Assembly (NCBI GenBank): GCA_946894095.1 | Contig: OX335657.1 | Location: 12,276,001 to 12,340,000, forward strand | Source: Incurvaria masculella | Taxonomy: Eukaryota; Arthropoda; Insecta; Lepidoptera; Incurvariidae | Length of the DNA: 64,000 nucleotides | Reading direction: 5' to 3' | Part shown: one piece after another, positions 42,935 through 55,985 of the stretch | How positions within the stretch are numbered: the first letter of the stretch is position 1 | How the letters are laid out: every line of letters starts with the position of its first letter | Made by a program: the position numbers and the translations under genes | The notes under the pieces: generated by a model | Databases searched by the model: none | What the model saw: the letters and a program-made list of their open reading frames with translations, nothing else | Told to the model about the DNA's origin: nothing

Positions 42935-44003
42935 GTATGAAAAAGACGTTGTAGAACGATCTTACAATGTTCGGAAAAGAAATTAATCCGGTTCAAACAG
43001 GAACAAGAAACAATCACCCCTACAGTGGCAAAAGCACAAAGATGTAGGATGAAAATAAAGTGTTTCATTAATACACTGAGCATCTATGCATTGGAAATAT
43101 TATCAATGTATGTGTATAAATATTTAAAATATAAAAAAAAATATATATTTTCATAAAGCATCAGTTTAAGACTGGACTAGCAAGTTCATAAAGCATATAC
43201 CACAGAAAGTAAATATAAATCATATATTGAACACTTAAGTGAGTAGATATAAATAGTTCCTGAACTAAATTCGCATCAAAATTAAAAAAATATATCTAGA
43301 AAGATTTCGAAAAAAAAAATTAAAATTACTATTGATCTGGGGAAAAAGAGTCACGTTCATAATTCCAACCAAAGCCTTTTGTAAAGCATATAAAGCGGCA
43401 TTGCACAAACATACTAATTCAATCCATTATAAAATTCTACTATAGCATTAATTTAACATACTACATTCACTTATAATGTACAAGCTAAATAATCTGGCAC
43501 TCGTTATTCCAGCCAACCCTATAAACCGGATTAAGAAGTTGATGCGAGCCCAAGACACTGTTATAACCCGGCACAGGTAGGCAGATGTCGTATCGCGGAT
43601 TCTCCCTTTCTGTCACACTTTGTTCACCGGTTCATGGAACTACAGTAATCCACCCTTTCCAGTACTCCTCGAACGTTACTCCAAGTTGTATTACAGAATA
43701 TTAGAATGCCGGATTATTCACCTTGGACTGTATTCAAGTCTAGTTCCCTAACAGCACTGTCATGTCATAGCTTGCCCCTGTCAAATTATCTTCTGTGACA
43801 TGTTTTTTAGCTTGAACAATATAATATAATATCTCCTGAATCCTCTATGTAATTAAATTCGTTCTCGGGGCAAGCTATGTACACTAGAACCAGTTTGACA
43901 GTTCCCTTCCCCATCGTTTCGAGTGATCACATTAAAGCGGCTCTACTGCAAAAGCTAAAAACAATCGCCATTTTCAATTCAGCGTCTAAAGGCTTCCGTC
44001 GCA
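42935..44003. other. Non-coding, probable 3' UTR region of the carrier gene
   Basis: AT-rich. Without transcript data I cannot fix the polyadenylation site of the minus-strand gene; an AATAAA complement lies near 41945-41952. Confidence 0.4.
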
Positions 44004-47000
44004 TTAGGCGATATTGTTGAGATATAGCGAGTTGAGTTGCTCTAGCGCCATGAAGGTGAGCGTCGTGTGAGGTCCGAGACGGGCGTAGTACGGGAGGAAG
44101 CCCTTCCACAGGGAGAGTACGCCCTCCTGAGTTAGAATGTTCTTCACGACCGTGAGGCCGCCTACACCTGCGCTGGCGTTCTGAATCCTGCAAGTGAAGG
44201 TGACCATTATAGAATGTGACCAGAGACTTCATCGTCATTCCCACTTTTTTCCGCCTGGTGTTGAACGTAGGCCCTCTCCAATGAGCGTCAATCACTGGCC
44301 GTCCTCATTCAGCTACCGCCGGCAGCATTTACCCGGTCATCTGTTCGACCAGGCACTGGGCGTCCTATACGATTGGTATATCTTTGAGTTTATCCATCAG
44401 AGAACGAAAGTGACCAACCTAACCCATAAGAGCGCCAAGTTGAAGTGGCAAGTGGAGACACGTAACAGCAAACGTAGTATAGGATGCCCAGCGGCTCGCT
44501 GGGTAGACAGACCAGAGAATTAGTGACCGAAAATTACCAATTTTAATTCAGGGCATGATAGGGTTAAGCTTTAAAAAAACAACCATAAAATTAAAAATAT
44601 CTACAGTGTTCTTTGTTTGCACACAACAATGTAGCTATATTAGAATTGATTTCCCATATATTGATACATTTTTTTTCAGGCAGTGAAAACTTTCAATTGT
44701 GGTCTGAAAATCAATTTTTAATAATTTTCTTTAAACTCTGATTTTAGATGCTCAGAAGTGACTTAATTTTATAAAATCTTCAGGTAATATACTAAACGCT
44801 AATACTATATACTATAAAAAATGTAATATCATATTATATTATAAATATTATATTAATTAATCACTTCTTACTGCACTATAAAACAGAATATGGCCCAAAT
44901 TGTAGCATATGACCAAGCAGATGACGGGTCAATAAATACAAGTGCAATAAGCCACTCGGGACTTACGTGCCGAAACAAGCTCGACATCATAGTAATCACG
45001 TAAATCAAAAATTAAACACATTTGTAGAAAATACTCCTACGTAAACAGTTACAACTGCCCTGCTGATTAATAAAATTGACCATATTCCTATATTTATTAC
45101 ATACTTAGTTATAAACCTGTCCTGCTGATTTGATAGCATTACCATGAGATGTTATATTTCAGCATGAACAAAAATCTTACCTCGTCTTGATGATGTCGAC
45201 CGGCATGGACACGATGGTGGTAATAAGGCCAGACGCCATGGACGCGGTGAAGTGCAGCAGCACACCGTCCGGCATGTAAGCAACGAACATCTCACGCGCC
45301 TGCCAATAGACACACAAACCTTTACGTTTCGTAATCTGAGTTTCCTAACCATTGTTAATCATTTCAAAGTCATCCAAAAGTGGACCAGAGGTAAGAGGGG
45401 CTTGGTAAATGCAGCTATGGACAAAAATTAGGGCATACATACGATAGGATAACATTTCGGTTAAAAATGCCTTACGTAGATGCCCATTTCCCTTTTAGCT
45501 GTCTCAATTTTGAACGTCCATATTTGAATATATTCTACTATACTTTTTATCCAGTCCAGTATTCTATTCACATAGTTATCAGTTTCACCACATTCAACAT
45601 TTTAGTCCACCCCAGAAGCAGTCAAGTTGATCAAACTCTGTATCGAAATAACAATTATACAAATATTGCCGGTAGGTAAACAAAAACATTGCGACCAGCG
45701 CTGATCGCGACGACCTAAATATACCCGCCCTCACGTGCCCACGATTTGTTTTTTCGTCACTATCATACTTTTCACATGCAAATCGCTCTCAGACGCATGC
45801 ATCAGACTCATCCTTCGAGCCAATAAGCCCAGCCTTTGAAGTCGTATGTTTTTCAGAGCAGGAACGGACTGTGCTGCAACACATCACTTTTGTCTTTGTT
45901 GCACACATGTAAATTCTATTTGCTTTTCGCTCTTACAAAAATACTGTGACGTAATTAGAGATGCCGTCCTTTTCTCACGCTCTTTATAATCCTACTAGGT
46001 GGTTGGGTTGGTACCATCGCATTAGATGAAAAAAAAAATTGTTTAAAAAATTCTCACCTTTAAGTACGATCGCCCAAAACTCCTTGAAATATTTGCACAC
46101 AACCAGAATCGAATCGAGGGCACAACATGAAACTGCAAGTCACGGCCTCTAGAATACTCGAAAAAACTATACATCCAACCGAGTAGTAGAGGCATGGAAT
46201 TCTCAAAGGATGTGATTAACGCTGCGACCACCAACCAATTTAACAATAGACGTCAAAAAAAATCTAAAGCAAAGACAAATAAAAAAAAAAAAAATATTAT
46301 CACGTTAATCACTGGATTTAGATGCATCAGCATATGCTGCCTGTCTAAAACTTATAAATAAATAAATAAATAAAATTGTCCATGGTACCATCCAGTTCAA
46401 TGTAGCCGTGCTCACAAAGAGAAGGTTCTGGCATGGCACCGTGTGTTGGGCTAATATCATGACTGTGGGTGTGGTACTAGCCATCTATGTCCAGTTACAT
46501 AGAAAAAAATGCATGTTAAGGTTGCCTTCATGAGAATAAAATAGAGTTCAGCGAATAATCCTAGATGCGGTGGAAGAGGTACCTGCGAGTATGTGCCAAG
46601 CTGCGCTGCGTTGACCACCATCGCTCGGACCACGGTCGGCGCCGCGCCGCGCCACAGCTTCGTCACCCCCTCCTCTCTCACGATCCTGAGTGCATATGCG
46701 CAGGACTAAACACATTTCTGCTATAAAGCATACTGTTTTAGATCAGGGGGTCCATTCAGGGCAAGAGTGAGTTCGAGTTCGGGAGTGAGTTAACCTAAAA
46801 ATAGCTGGGAATTATATTATTATTTAAATAACGGAACCGTTATTTATACTTCCAACGTATTTACGGGACAAACCAGATTTTTACCTAACTGTAATGATGT
46901 TCTAGAAGTGTGGAAACAGTAACTATTTAAAAAAGTGTGTTGATATTTAGCGACGAATTCGAACTCACTCTTTCCCTGAATGGACCCTCTGTATATTCCG

Positions 47001-50000
47001 GGAGTTTGGTCTTTATCCCGTGAACCCAGTTTCAGCCGTTTACGTAATTGTTACCATTTTAATTGCTCCATGTTAGGAGTACTAGACTAGACCTCCTAGT
47101 CTAGTCTAGTACTCCTAGTAAGTAAGTTGATATTTAGTGGCGAATTCGAACTCACTCTTACTCTGAATGGACCCCCTGATCTGTCATATTCCACCAAATT
47201 ATCATTGGGATGTTCTTTTCCTGCGTTGTTAATCTACTTGGGCAAACATATCATTACTAAATACTATTAATTAATGAGGGAATATCTCAACGAATGCGAT
47301 ATGTATGTACGTATAATCGACCGTGAAGCAAGGACTCATTAATTTAAGAAAGAGCCCAGTAAAAATTACTACTTTACGAATATACTGCAAGGCTGGACCT
47401 GATCCAGCAAAACATGCCATTCGCGGGTAATGCGTCTACCAAATTCACCACCTGCCGCATACCCATAATATGGAATTCTCGCACAGACCCTCCTCCCGTA
47501 ATCAATACCTCCTACTTACAGAGTGTTTAAGATTATGCCTAAATAAATTATTTAATGATTCATCTGCGTTGCGGACATTGACTGCAAAGATTGAACATTC
47601 AAACATTCAAACTTTCTGCAATAAATGTGTCTTTGCTTCACGATGTTTTACATACATATATATCACATTTGTTGGAATAAGCAACATGCCTGCTTACTAC
47701 GAAAAATTATATTTAAAGTAAAGCGGGGGTATTTATAGGAGCTTTTTAAAAAACCAGCCAAGTGCGAGTCGGACTCGCACACGAAGGGTTCCGTACCACC
47801 AACACCAAAAAATCAGGTTTTTTGTATGAGCCCCCCTTTAATTTTTATAATTTTTTATTTTACCTATTTGTTGTTATAGCGGCAAAATAAATACACACTC
47901 TGTGAAAATTTCAGCTGCCTACCTATTACGGTTCATGAGATACAGCCCTGTGACAGACGGACGGATCGACAGCGGAGGCTTAGTAATAGGGTTCCGTTTC
48001 CACCCTTTGGGTACGGATTCCTAAAAACGATACCAGCTATATTACTATGCTACCAATATTTCCAAGAGGGTTACCTGAGCAGAGCGTCAAAGACGTTCTT
48101 ATAGTTGCGCTTCTGGTCGGCGGGCAGGCGACCGTCAGCTGTCATGCGGATGAGCGCAACCTCCGCTGGGGTGCCCACGAAGGCGCCGACGCCGCCCGCC
48201 GCCACGCCAAGCAGCATCTTCATGCCGAACGATGGCGCCACGCCGTTGCTGCTACTGTTAATCGCAAAAATCACGTCAACGCGAGCAAGAGTCTAGATTC
48301 AGAGGAAAAAAATTACAGCGGAGGTTCTTTATATAGCTTCCTTTTTCGCATGGTATGATAGAAACTAAGGAGTTAATTCCCCTTTATCCGACTTAATGTG
48401 GATGCACCCTAGATCAGATAAAAAAGTCTGAGGGATTTATGGAATCACTTTAGAAAAAAATCATCAACAAAATCATTGTACGCACGGCCACTTTCATATC
48501 TCACACAATATTTCCCGCCAATTCGGACATTTCAGCATAGAGTGAGAGTTACCTGGCGCTGCGCCGACGGTGGATCGGCAGGCGGGGTGAAGGCGCAAGG
48601 GTGTGAAATTTTCGGCGTAGTAAGTAGGACGAAGCTACGAGAAAGAAGAAGACGGTCAACTACGTTCAGCTGGGAGTGGGGCGCGACGCAACGCAACGCA
48701 ACGCAGTCATTCAACCCACATACCTAACATATAATATATCCAACCGACTGTGAATGCTTCAGTGATTTTGCGAGCTTCTATCGCGACATATTTAAACTTC
48801 ACGCGGCTTGTTTTCTGGACTTTCCTTTGCCTGAATTTTGTATTAAGAAATATCGGCATAGAATAGGGCTTTTTTCCTTATATATTACGGCTACATTGAA
48901 CTGGATCGAAAACTGTGGACATATTTCGTTTTCGCTTCGATCATTGTTCATGCAGTCATAACACTGAAAAAACCGGCCAAGTGCGAGTCGGACTCGCACA
49001 CGAAGGGTTCCGTACCATCTTAAGAGATTTAACACAAAACACATTTTTTGTATGGTATGTTTTAAATTTTACTTATTTCTTCGAAAACTTCGGCTGCCTA
49101 CCTACTCAGATATTTTTTTTTATCAAGAGTCAATTTCCGGAAATTTTGAATTACATATTCATCTAGTTTATTGCAACAAATATTGGAAAAGAAAGATGAA
49201 AATATTGGTGATTAATATTAAAGAAGTCAATCATAGTAATCAAGTAATATAGTAGGTATTTTTTGGTTTTATAAATATGTAAAAACTCAATAAATTATTT
49301 AATAGGCCAGAAATACGGTTACATAAAATTTGCTTTCTTTTGACTTGCAAGACCATTTTGAACGTAAATATGGTTGTTAAAAATATTCAAAATGGTTTTG
49401 CATGGACTTTATTTAACTTTTAAACAAGCATTTTTTTAAGAAACATTTTTTTTTACATCAGCAGCGTCATTAAAATAATGCAAAGTTGTCAACACCGGCT
49501 AGGTATCACATCATGCAAATATTTGCAATCGTCAAATATTACAATTGAATGTCATTTAATCACAACGTTTGTTAGTTCATGTTAAAACGGTAATCTGAAC
49601 CATTTCACCCGGAAACTATCATACATGGTACTGAATGCTATTTATTAACGCTCTGTATACCTACTATCTAAATTGATAACCACCAAGATATTAAATTAGT
49701 AGGTAGTGTTATACGTCTTTGAACACCACAAAGAATCCCAAAGAAACGGGGGTGAAATGATACGTGATTACCTACGCGACGGTACTGAGCGGGGCGGAGG
49801 CGGCGGCGGAGGGAGCGGGGCGATGCAGCTGAAAACATTATCTATTCATTTTGCATTGAAGAATAGGTAATCGACTCGCAGAGCACACCTGCGCGAGTTA
49901 GGTATTTACGCGGTGGCAGCGCCGCGGTAGAGGCGGCGGGCGGCGGGCGGTGGCGCCGGCGACGATCGGCAAAGATCGGCCGTCGCAAGTCCCCATGCGC

Positions 50001-52973
50001 CGCAACAGAAGCGAAATCGAAAGACAAGCATAGAAAATACATTGATCCCTTTCACTCAGGCTACTTGTGTCACGTGGTACGGGTTCAAAGTCTACTTTAG
50101 TGAGCAATGAGAGCGGTCGTGCGTACAAGTACAAGTTTCGATTGGAGTTAATTCACCCCAGTCAAGTCGCCCCAGTGCAGATTTTTTCATACGATGCAAA
50201 ATGGGGTCGGCGAATACACTGCGGGGAGCAGCCAAAATAACAGTGAATGAACGATTTCCATCCGCAACACATGGTTTTCACTCCGGCCTAGTAAGCCCAT
50301 ATTTCTACGTAGCTGAAATGTCTGTTTATCAAGCAAGTTTTTAAAGCCAGTCAAGAGAACATTAGCTACCTTGGCTGAAACCTACTCCAAAAATAACAAT
50401 AATTGCATTAATTTTATTACTTTTTAGTGCATATTGTAAATTTGTTTAGGAATATTTTTTTAAGTCAGTTTTTTTGATAATTTTTTTGAAGTCGGTTAAA
50501 AAGTAAAAAAAATCTTATTGCATTCTAGTTTTTGACTTTAAGCATTTGTGTTACCATACCAAATCAATAAGATATGATATGACTGATGAATATTTGGCCT
50601 GTTATCAACATTATGTGTACACACTTTGTGATATGGCTTGACCTTTATCGTTTAATCGTTGACTCCTTGCTACATTTAAAAGTTGTTATGCAATGAAAAC
50701 TAACAATGCATACAAAACCGGGAGCTGAAATTGTTTCAGTTTTTATAAATAAATATCTATTGTCGATTATGTCGACAACCAAGTATATCGGATAAGTCAG
50801 GTTAATATCAAGTAACTGGCAAAGGTAGATTAAGTTAAGTCTCTTCTTTAATCTTCTATAGCAAAATTATTTTTCTACTTTAGATTTTGTATTCAATACC
50901 TATTTTTTATAATCCATGTAAAAGTTGGCATACATTTCCCATTGATTACCGTTAATTGCTGTACACATAGTTGTTTCTCAGTCAGTCAGTCAGTCAGCGT
51001 GTTTGCATCCACTGCTGGACATACGCCTCTCCAATCCTTCTCCAGTTCTCCCGGTCCTCAGCGGTACGGAACCACTGCTTTCCGCCGACGCACATGATGT
51101 CGTCTTCCCACCTGGCGGGTGGTCTTCCCACACTCCGTTTGCCTGTCCACGGCCGCCAGTGTAGGACACGGTTACTTTCCCAGTCCATTCTAATATGGTG
51201 AAGAAAGATGATTAAAAAGCACAATAATAGCTAACGGTGGCATTTAAATACTCACAGCTCATATTTCTCGAACAGGTAGGCGTATGTGCCGAGCCGAGTG
51301 GTGGTGTAGGAGGCCTGGCGCAGCAAGCCGGCCGAAAGGCCCGTGTAGATCCCGGCGACTCCCTCCTTTGCAATGATCTCCGAGGCGACGGCAAACGACG
51401 TCTTCTTAGGGCCCTTGCCAGCCGCGAGCTGCATCCGCGTCTTGATCAAGTCCAGGGGTTGCACTACACAGGTTGCGGCCATCCTGAAAACGTAATTATA
51501 CTATCAGCTTGTTTAAAATCCATTACAGGATGTCATCCAAACAGTTCTGTGTTAGAGATCTAACATTGTAAAATCTCAATTTGTGATTGGTCTCATTTAG
51601 TGACTTAAATCTAAATTTAATTTTTAAAATAAATGTTTCACAACACTGATTCGTTCTCGGCCATATAAATAATTTATCCAAAATATTTTTATGTCTATAA
51701 TTTTGTACCTAAATTAATTAAATCGTAGTCACTCATAGTTAGAGTATTAACTATTGGCTATGCATATTAACATAAAATCTATAAAGCATATTGTGATCAC
51801 TAGTAAAGGTCATTCCTGTCTATATATTTGCTATTCGCACACATATTCACATATGAGGCAATGTTACTATGTGTGCAGGGGAAACTCGACTCTCAAGCAA
51901 GCAAAGAATCTAAAGTAGCGATTACCTAAGAAATTAGCAGGAGTTGGCATACATAACAGGTGTTGGCAGTATTTGCATTTTGCGTGCGTTTGCATTCCTT
52001 ATATTGTTCAGTTACACTGGAATGGATGGAGAACAAGGGCAATTTTCATTACAGCTTCGACCATCTTTCATTCAATGTGATGGTATTAACTCAGACAGGA
52101 TCGTCTCTTGCCCCTAGTAACTAAGAATGGGGACCAACAGTTTTATTTGAAATCCAAACCGAGGCCAGCCTTAATGATCGATTTATTTTTAATAATGTTT
52201 TGAATAGACTTCAATCATCACAATCTTTAAATCAGCCTACTAATGGAACATTATGTTTTTTACATACATACATTCTCAGAGTGCAAAAAGTGAGTGCGGG
52301 CCTCTACTGAGTACATGGAGAAACTTGCATGTGCTCGCATTTGCATTAAATGTGTGATCAAACATTTTATAACAGTGGGTAATTTTCACTTTAACGGTAA
52401 CAGAAAACATGCTTGCAAGTATAGTTTTTACAGTACCTATTTTTTTTTTGCAACCTGACATGGATGGCTAATACCACACAACTACCATTATGATACTAAT
52501 ATCTAATATATATGATACTAACCCAATACACCACATTCCCGAATGCCGTTTATGAGCACGGCTACATTGAAGTGGATGGAAAACACGGACAATTTTTCAT
52601 TGCCGATTCGACCACCTTTTCATCCAAGGCAAGGTAGTAAGGGAAGGAGGAGGATAAGTTAGCAAATATCAATGGCCTGTAGTTAGTTTAAACGGATAAG
52701 TGATGCAACCACTTAAGATTCGGGATAGTTGGATGAAAATCCTGAAAAAGGGTAAAGATCTTAGAGCTATAAAACATTGAATGGGTTAGTTAGCGGTGAC
52801 CTTAACGTCGAACGAAAATACTTTCAAATTTCCTCGACCTTGAATGTATGCGAACCTCTAAAATATAAAATACTTTTAAATAATTTAGATACTCACCCGG
52901 CTAGACCACCGATCACAAACTTTATCCCATCAGGGATCTTCTTTTCCTTTGGTTTTTCAGACATTTTGCTCAT
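44004..52973 (-). CDS. Mitochondrial 2-oxoglutarate/malate-type carrier (SLC25A11-like), six exons
   Basis: Exons on the minus strand: 52973-52897, 51483-51256, 48254-48075, 46685-46583, 45299-45181 and 44187-44004. All borders are GT-AG, phases agree, and the total is 891 nt (296 residues). The product is an inner-membrane carrier exchanging 2-oxoglutarate for malate or related dicarboxylates. The three carrier signatures are present: PLDLIKTR (35-42), PAEVALIR (131-138) and PVDIIKTR (229-236). GIYTGLSAGLLRQ, TYTTxRLG-like and LWKGFLPYYARLGPHTTLTF are diagnostic of the oxoglutarate subfamily. It is about 18 residues shorter than the human protein, mostly in the matrix loop after the third signature (RIQNASAGVGG). 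Insects have several paralogues, so the exact one is open. Introns are packed with repeats. Confidence 0.9.
44212..44520 (+). pseudogene. RTE-like LINE C-terminal fragment
   Basis: A plus-strand frame at 44402-44515 reads RTKVTNLTHKSAKLKWQ, then SIGCPAARWVDR, the C-terminal signature of lepidopteran RTE-clade LINEs. It lies in the carrier intron, antisense to the gene. Confidence 0.65.
46377..46510 (+). repeat. SINE-like family A copy
   Basis: It contains 'ttcaatgtagccgtgctca' and 'ggttctggcatggcacc', and ends in a short A-rich tail. Confidence 0.75.
46744..46992. repeat. MITE family C copy
   Basis: It has 'gggggtccattcagggcaag' at the left and a complementary right end. The interior is inverted relative to the 2593 copy. 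A one-ended piece follows at 47122-47181. Confidence 0.75.
47750..48028 (+). repeat. Family B repeat copy
   Basis: It runs from 'ccagccaagtgcgagtcgg' to 'gggtacggattcctaaaaa'. Confidence 0.8.
48883..49065. repeat. Fragments of family A (minus) and family B (plus) side by side
   Basis: 48883-48960 has 'acggctacattgaactggat' (family A). 48966-49065 starts 'aaaccggccaagtgcgagtc' (family B) and is truncated. Confidence 0.7.
49066..50993. other. Intronic stretch of the carrier gene, nothing recognised
   Basis: AT-rich except for a GC-rich patch at 49780-49960. A short (CAGT)n run lies at 50980-50997. No exon supported. Confidence 0.45.
50994..51200 (-). pseudogene. RTE-like LINE C-terminal fragment
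   Basis: The minus-strand frame reads NRVLHWRPWTGKRSVGRPPA, then RWEDDI and a following NWRRIGEAYVQQW, the C-terminus of an RTE-clade protein. It ends within 60 bp of carrier exon 2. Confidence 0.75.
52010..52160 (-). repeat. SINE-like family A fragment
   Basis: It contains 'gttacactggaatggatgga' and 'ttcattcaatgtgatgg'. Confidence 0.6.
52441..52640 (-). repeat. SINE-like family A copy
   Basis: Poly-T at the left, then 'gacatggatggctaatacca' and 'cggctacattgaagtgga'. The head end is missing. Confidence 0.75.
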
Positions 52974-53282
52974 AAAACGCACTAACCAACGTGAAAGATT
53001 TTTGGTCCTCGGAGGCTGACTGGTTGGTAACAGCTGTCTGCTGTCAACCAACTGTCAAATGCTGGAGGGTAGTCCATATGTCCATCGCCAATATCTGCAT
53101 CGCCATCATCTGTCTCGCCAATATCTGCATCGCCAACATATGAATCGCTATGATCGCCAGCGACGGAACTGAGGCCGGACCGCAGATCCGTCGCCAACGA
53201 CCGGAGGCACTTATGCGTCGCCAAAAACTTGAGGCGCAGATGCGTCGCCAAAGTGGCTGTGCTGATATGTAAATTAGGTTGG

Positions 53283-53320
53283 GTTAAGTAAGGTTAGGTT
53301 AGGTTAGGTTAGGTTATTAA
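53283..53320 (+). repeat. Short TTAGG-like array
   Basis: Several units of the insect telomeric pentamer in 'ggttaggttaggttaggtt'. Confidence 0.7.
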
Positions 53321-53344
53321 CAATTATTAACAAAGACAACGAAA

Positions 53345-53688
53345 ACAGAAATATTTTGTGTATTCAACACTTAGGAGAAATCATAGAATTTCAATTATCC
53401 CACAAATTTCTAGGTTCATCAACGCTTGACAATAATCTCAGATATACGGACAAAATAGATGTAATAATTAAAAAACTGAGCAAAGCGTGCTACTGTATAA
53501 GAATTTTGGCTGCATCCTGTGATCAAAATACAATGAGTAACGCTTACTATGGATATTTTTATTCAGTAATAACTTTTGGCTTGGAATTCTGAGGAGCAGT
53601 GGGAGATGCGCAAAAAATATTCTGACTACAAAAACGTGCCCTCAGAATAATTAACAAAGCCGCCTGGGACGACAACTGTAAGCCCAAG

Positions 53689-53720
<32 letters not shown>

Positions 53721-53990
53721 CCCAAGGTATGCTAACAATGTATGATGCGTATATAAAAAAGGTTGCGCTGTTTGCGAGAGGCAACAAAACAGAGTACAAA
53801 GCACGTTCTCACTCTTACCTGACCAGGGACAAACTCCTCCTGCAAGTGCACAATCATAGCACCACGAAATTTTAAAGTAGCTTAAAATATAAAGGTTGAG
53901 CCATCTACAATAAATTGCCGCTAGACATACAAGCAGTGGAAAGTGATCACATATTTAAACGAGAACTACACAAGTGGCTGCTTACAAATA
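53345..53990 (+). pseudogene. Non-LTR retrotransposon RT fragment, frame broken
   Basis: The frame from 53356 reads KFLGSSTLDNNLRYTDKID, then LSKACYCIRIL and YYGYFYSVITFGLEF, ending at an in-frame TGA at 53590. The continuation after it (LQKRALRIINKAAW) is the conserved next motif. A long poly-A run at 53689-53719 interrupts it. It is a thumb-region fragment of a CR1/Jockey-like element. Confidence 0.7.
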
Positions 53991-54264
53991 TTTTTTATGA
54001 CCTAAAGTATTTCCAATATTTTTTACTAATGATTTCACTCAATTTGTTATTCTGTTTAAATAATTCATTGACTTATTAAATTTTAATTAATTTCATGAAT
54101 GTTATTTGAAGTATACTGATTTAATGTAATTGACTTGATTTGATTTACTTTAATTGATTGAGATGTATATTATGTAGACCTAATAATTTTGACGATGTGA
54201 TAAATTGGTTAGTATCTCGTATCAACTGAAAATCACGGATTAAATTAATTTTGAATTTGTTATG

Positions 54265-54440
54265 TTATTTGGGTTAGGTTATGTTAGGTAAGGTTTGGTT
54301 AGGCTAGGTTAGGTTAGGTTTGGTTTGGTTTGGTTTGGTTAGGTTTGGTTAGGTTAGGTTAGGTTAGGTTAATTTAGGTAAGTTTAGTTTAGGTTTGATT
54401 AGATTAGATTAGGTTGGATTAGGCTTGGTTAGGTTAGGTT
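54265..54440 (+). repeat. Degenerate TTAGG-like array
   Basis: About 30 units of GGTTA/GGTTT type with many point changes. Confidence 0.7.
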
Positions 54441-54720
54441 AAATGTCCCGACCCGCCAAACGCCTTCGCACCCCCACGTACGTGGCGACGTAACCGCGGC
54501 TGGACGGCTGATGCGTCGATGGAGATATTAGCGATGCTTATGTTGGCGATGCAGATATTGGCGATGAAGCTTGGCGACGGAGATATTGGCAATGTAGATG
54601 CAGGGCACCAGGCAATCGTGTTGGTGATCTGCATCTCTATTGTCATTATCTCCGTCGCTACGTTTTATCGCCCGTATATGCACCGCTAAATATGCATTGT
54701 AAATATCTCCATAGCCGGCG

Positions 54721-55979
54721 AGGCATCTGAGGTTGCAGATTGGAAAATTGCTTCAGATGAATGTTCATACGAAAAACTTTATCTGATTCGTTTTATTTTC
54801 TGATTACAATGCTTCAATGTAGATGTCGTTGCATAACGCCAAAGTATCTGTCTTGTCAGATAATCAGTATACTCATTAGCAGGTACGTCGTTTCGTCTGA
54901 AATCTATACACCGGAAATAGAGACAAATTTGAGATCTCTTTTTGACATGCTGACGTCAACCATAGAGTAAAAGGGACTTAGAAATTCCTTCTCTTTCCAG
55001 TGTATACATTTGATAAGTAACGACTGTACATGACGGTCGATCTGGTACATATTATCCATGTCCAGTTACATACAAGACAAAAACATTGCTGAGGGAATGA
55101 ATACTCTGGCCTACAATAACATTTGTTTGAGATATGTTGGAATGAGGCGCGAGGGAGTTTTTCAAATGACGCGACCGACCGGTTACTTGACGCATCTTAG
55201 CAGAAGTACGAACGGCAACACATTAGACCCCACATATTGGACTTTAACCCACATACGTTTTTCTTGCAAATGGCAACGCCTACTGTTGCGTTGAGGGTGA
55301 TGCGCTCCGTACATTTTCGGTTTGCATTGGTCTACCGAGCACATGTTCTTGTTAATCATGTTAATGCTCTACTGTCATATTTTGTCAGCGTTTCTAACGC
55401 GATGCGTTTGCTTACAACGGTGGTCAGTCACAGAGAAAATACGCGTCGGAACAGCATCCGCTCCCACATCCGCTTCCGGCGCCTGCGCACGCGCAAGCCA
55501 TTGTCGTAAATACTGCCAGTTTTAACAACTATCCTGTGTTCAATGGTAGCCATTAGGTCATGCCTATTTATCTGCAGAGGCACGAAATATAGCTGCAGAC
55601 TGCGTTGGAGCCGAAACCATCTAAAATGTATATTTTTCTGTATATACCTTACTAAAGCTCGTTTTCATTACTTAAAATGAATATGTAACTTGCGCTAACT
55701 AAGGAATCTGTAATGCTGGTTCTATGCCTCCGTATTCAATCCGCTGTTTTTCGTAGTAACTCTACTTATTTTAGAGCCAACAAGGGACAACAGGCAAACA
55801 AGTATCCATATGGTTTGGCATGGTCTACCAATGATGGATTACGGGTTATTTCTTACGGTCCTCAAAAATATTTAAATGACTGCGATGTAAACTAAAAAAA
55901 AACCTATTCGCGTGCAAAGATTTCAGTATTTCGAAAGTTTGGAAAAATAAAAATGTCTGTGGTATGCTGCTGCAGTGGG
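54721..55979. other. Stretch without supported gene
   Basis: It holds a small family A tail fragment at 55023-55075 (ttatccatgtccagttacat). No exon recognised. Confidence 0.45.
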
Positions 55980-55985
55980 TTTATT
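55980..55985 (-). terminator. Possible polyadenylation signal of the Ly6 gene
   Basis: AATAAA on the minus strand, about 355 bp downstream of the stop. Confidence 0.35.

Larger units (their letters stand above)
53040..54720. repeat. Mirror-symmetric composite: inverted 'gcgatgcagatattgg' repeats, TTAGG-like arrays, LINE core
   Basis: 53063-53260 carries repeated 'catcgccaatatctgc'; 54500-54620 carries the complement 'gcagatattggcgatg'. Inside these lie (GGTTA)n tracts at 53283-53320 and 54265-54440, and inside those a LINE fragment. The order is symmetric about the centre. Confidence 0.65.

Noticed and set aside
53283..54440. True telomere end
   Set aside because: The TTAGG-like arrays are short, degenerate and flanked on both sides by unique genes.
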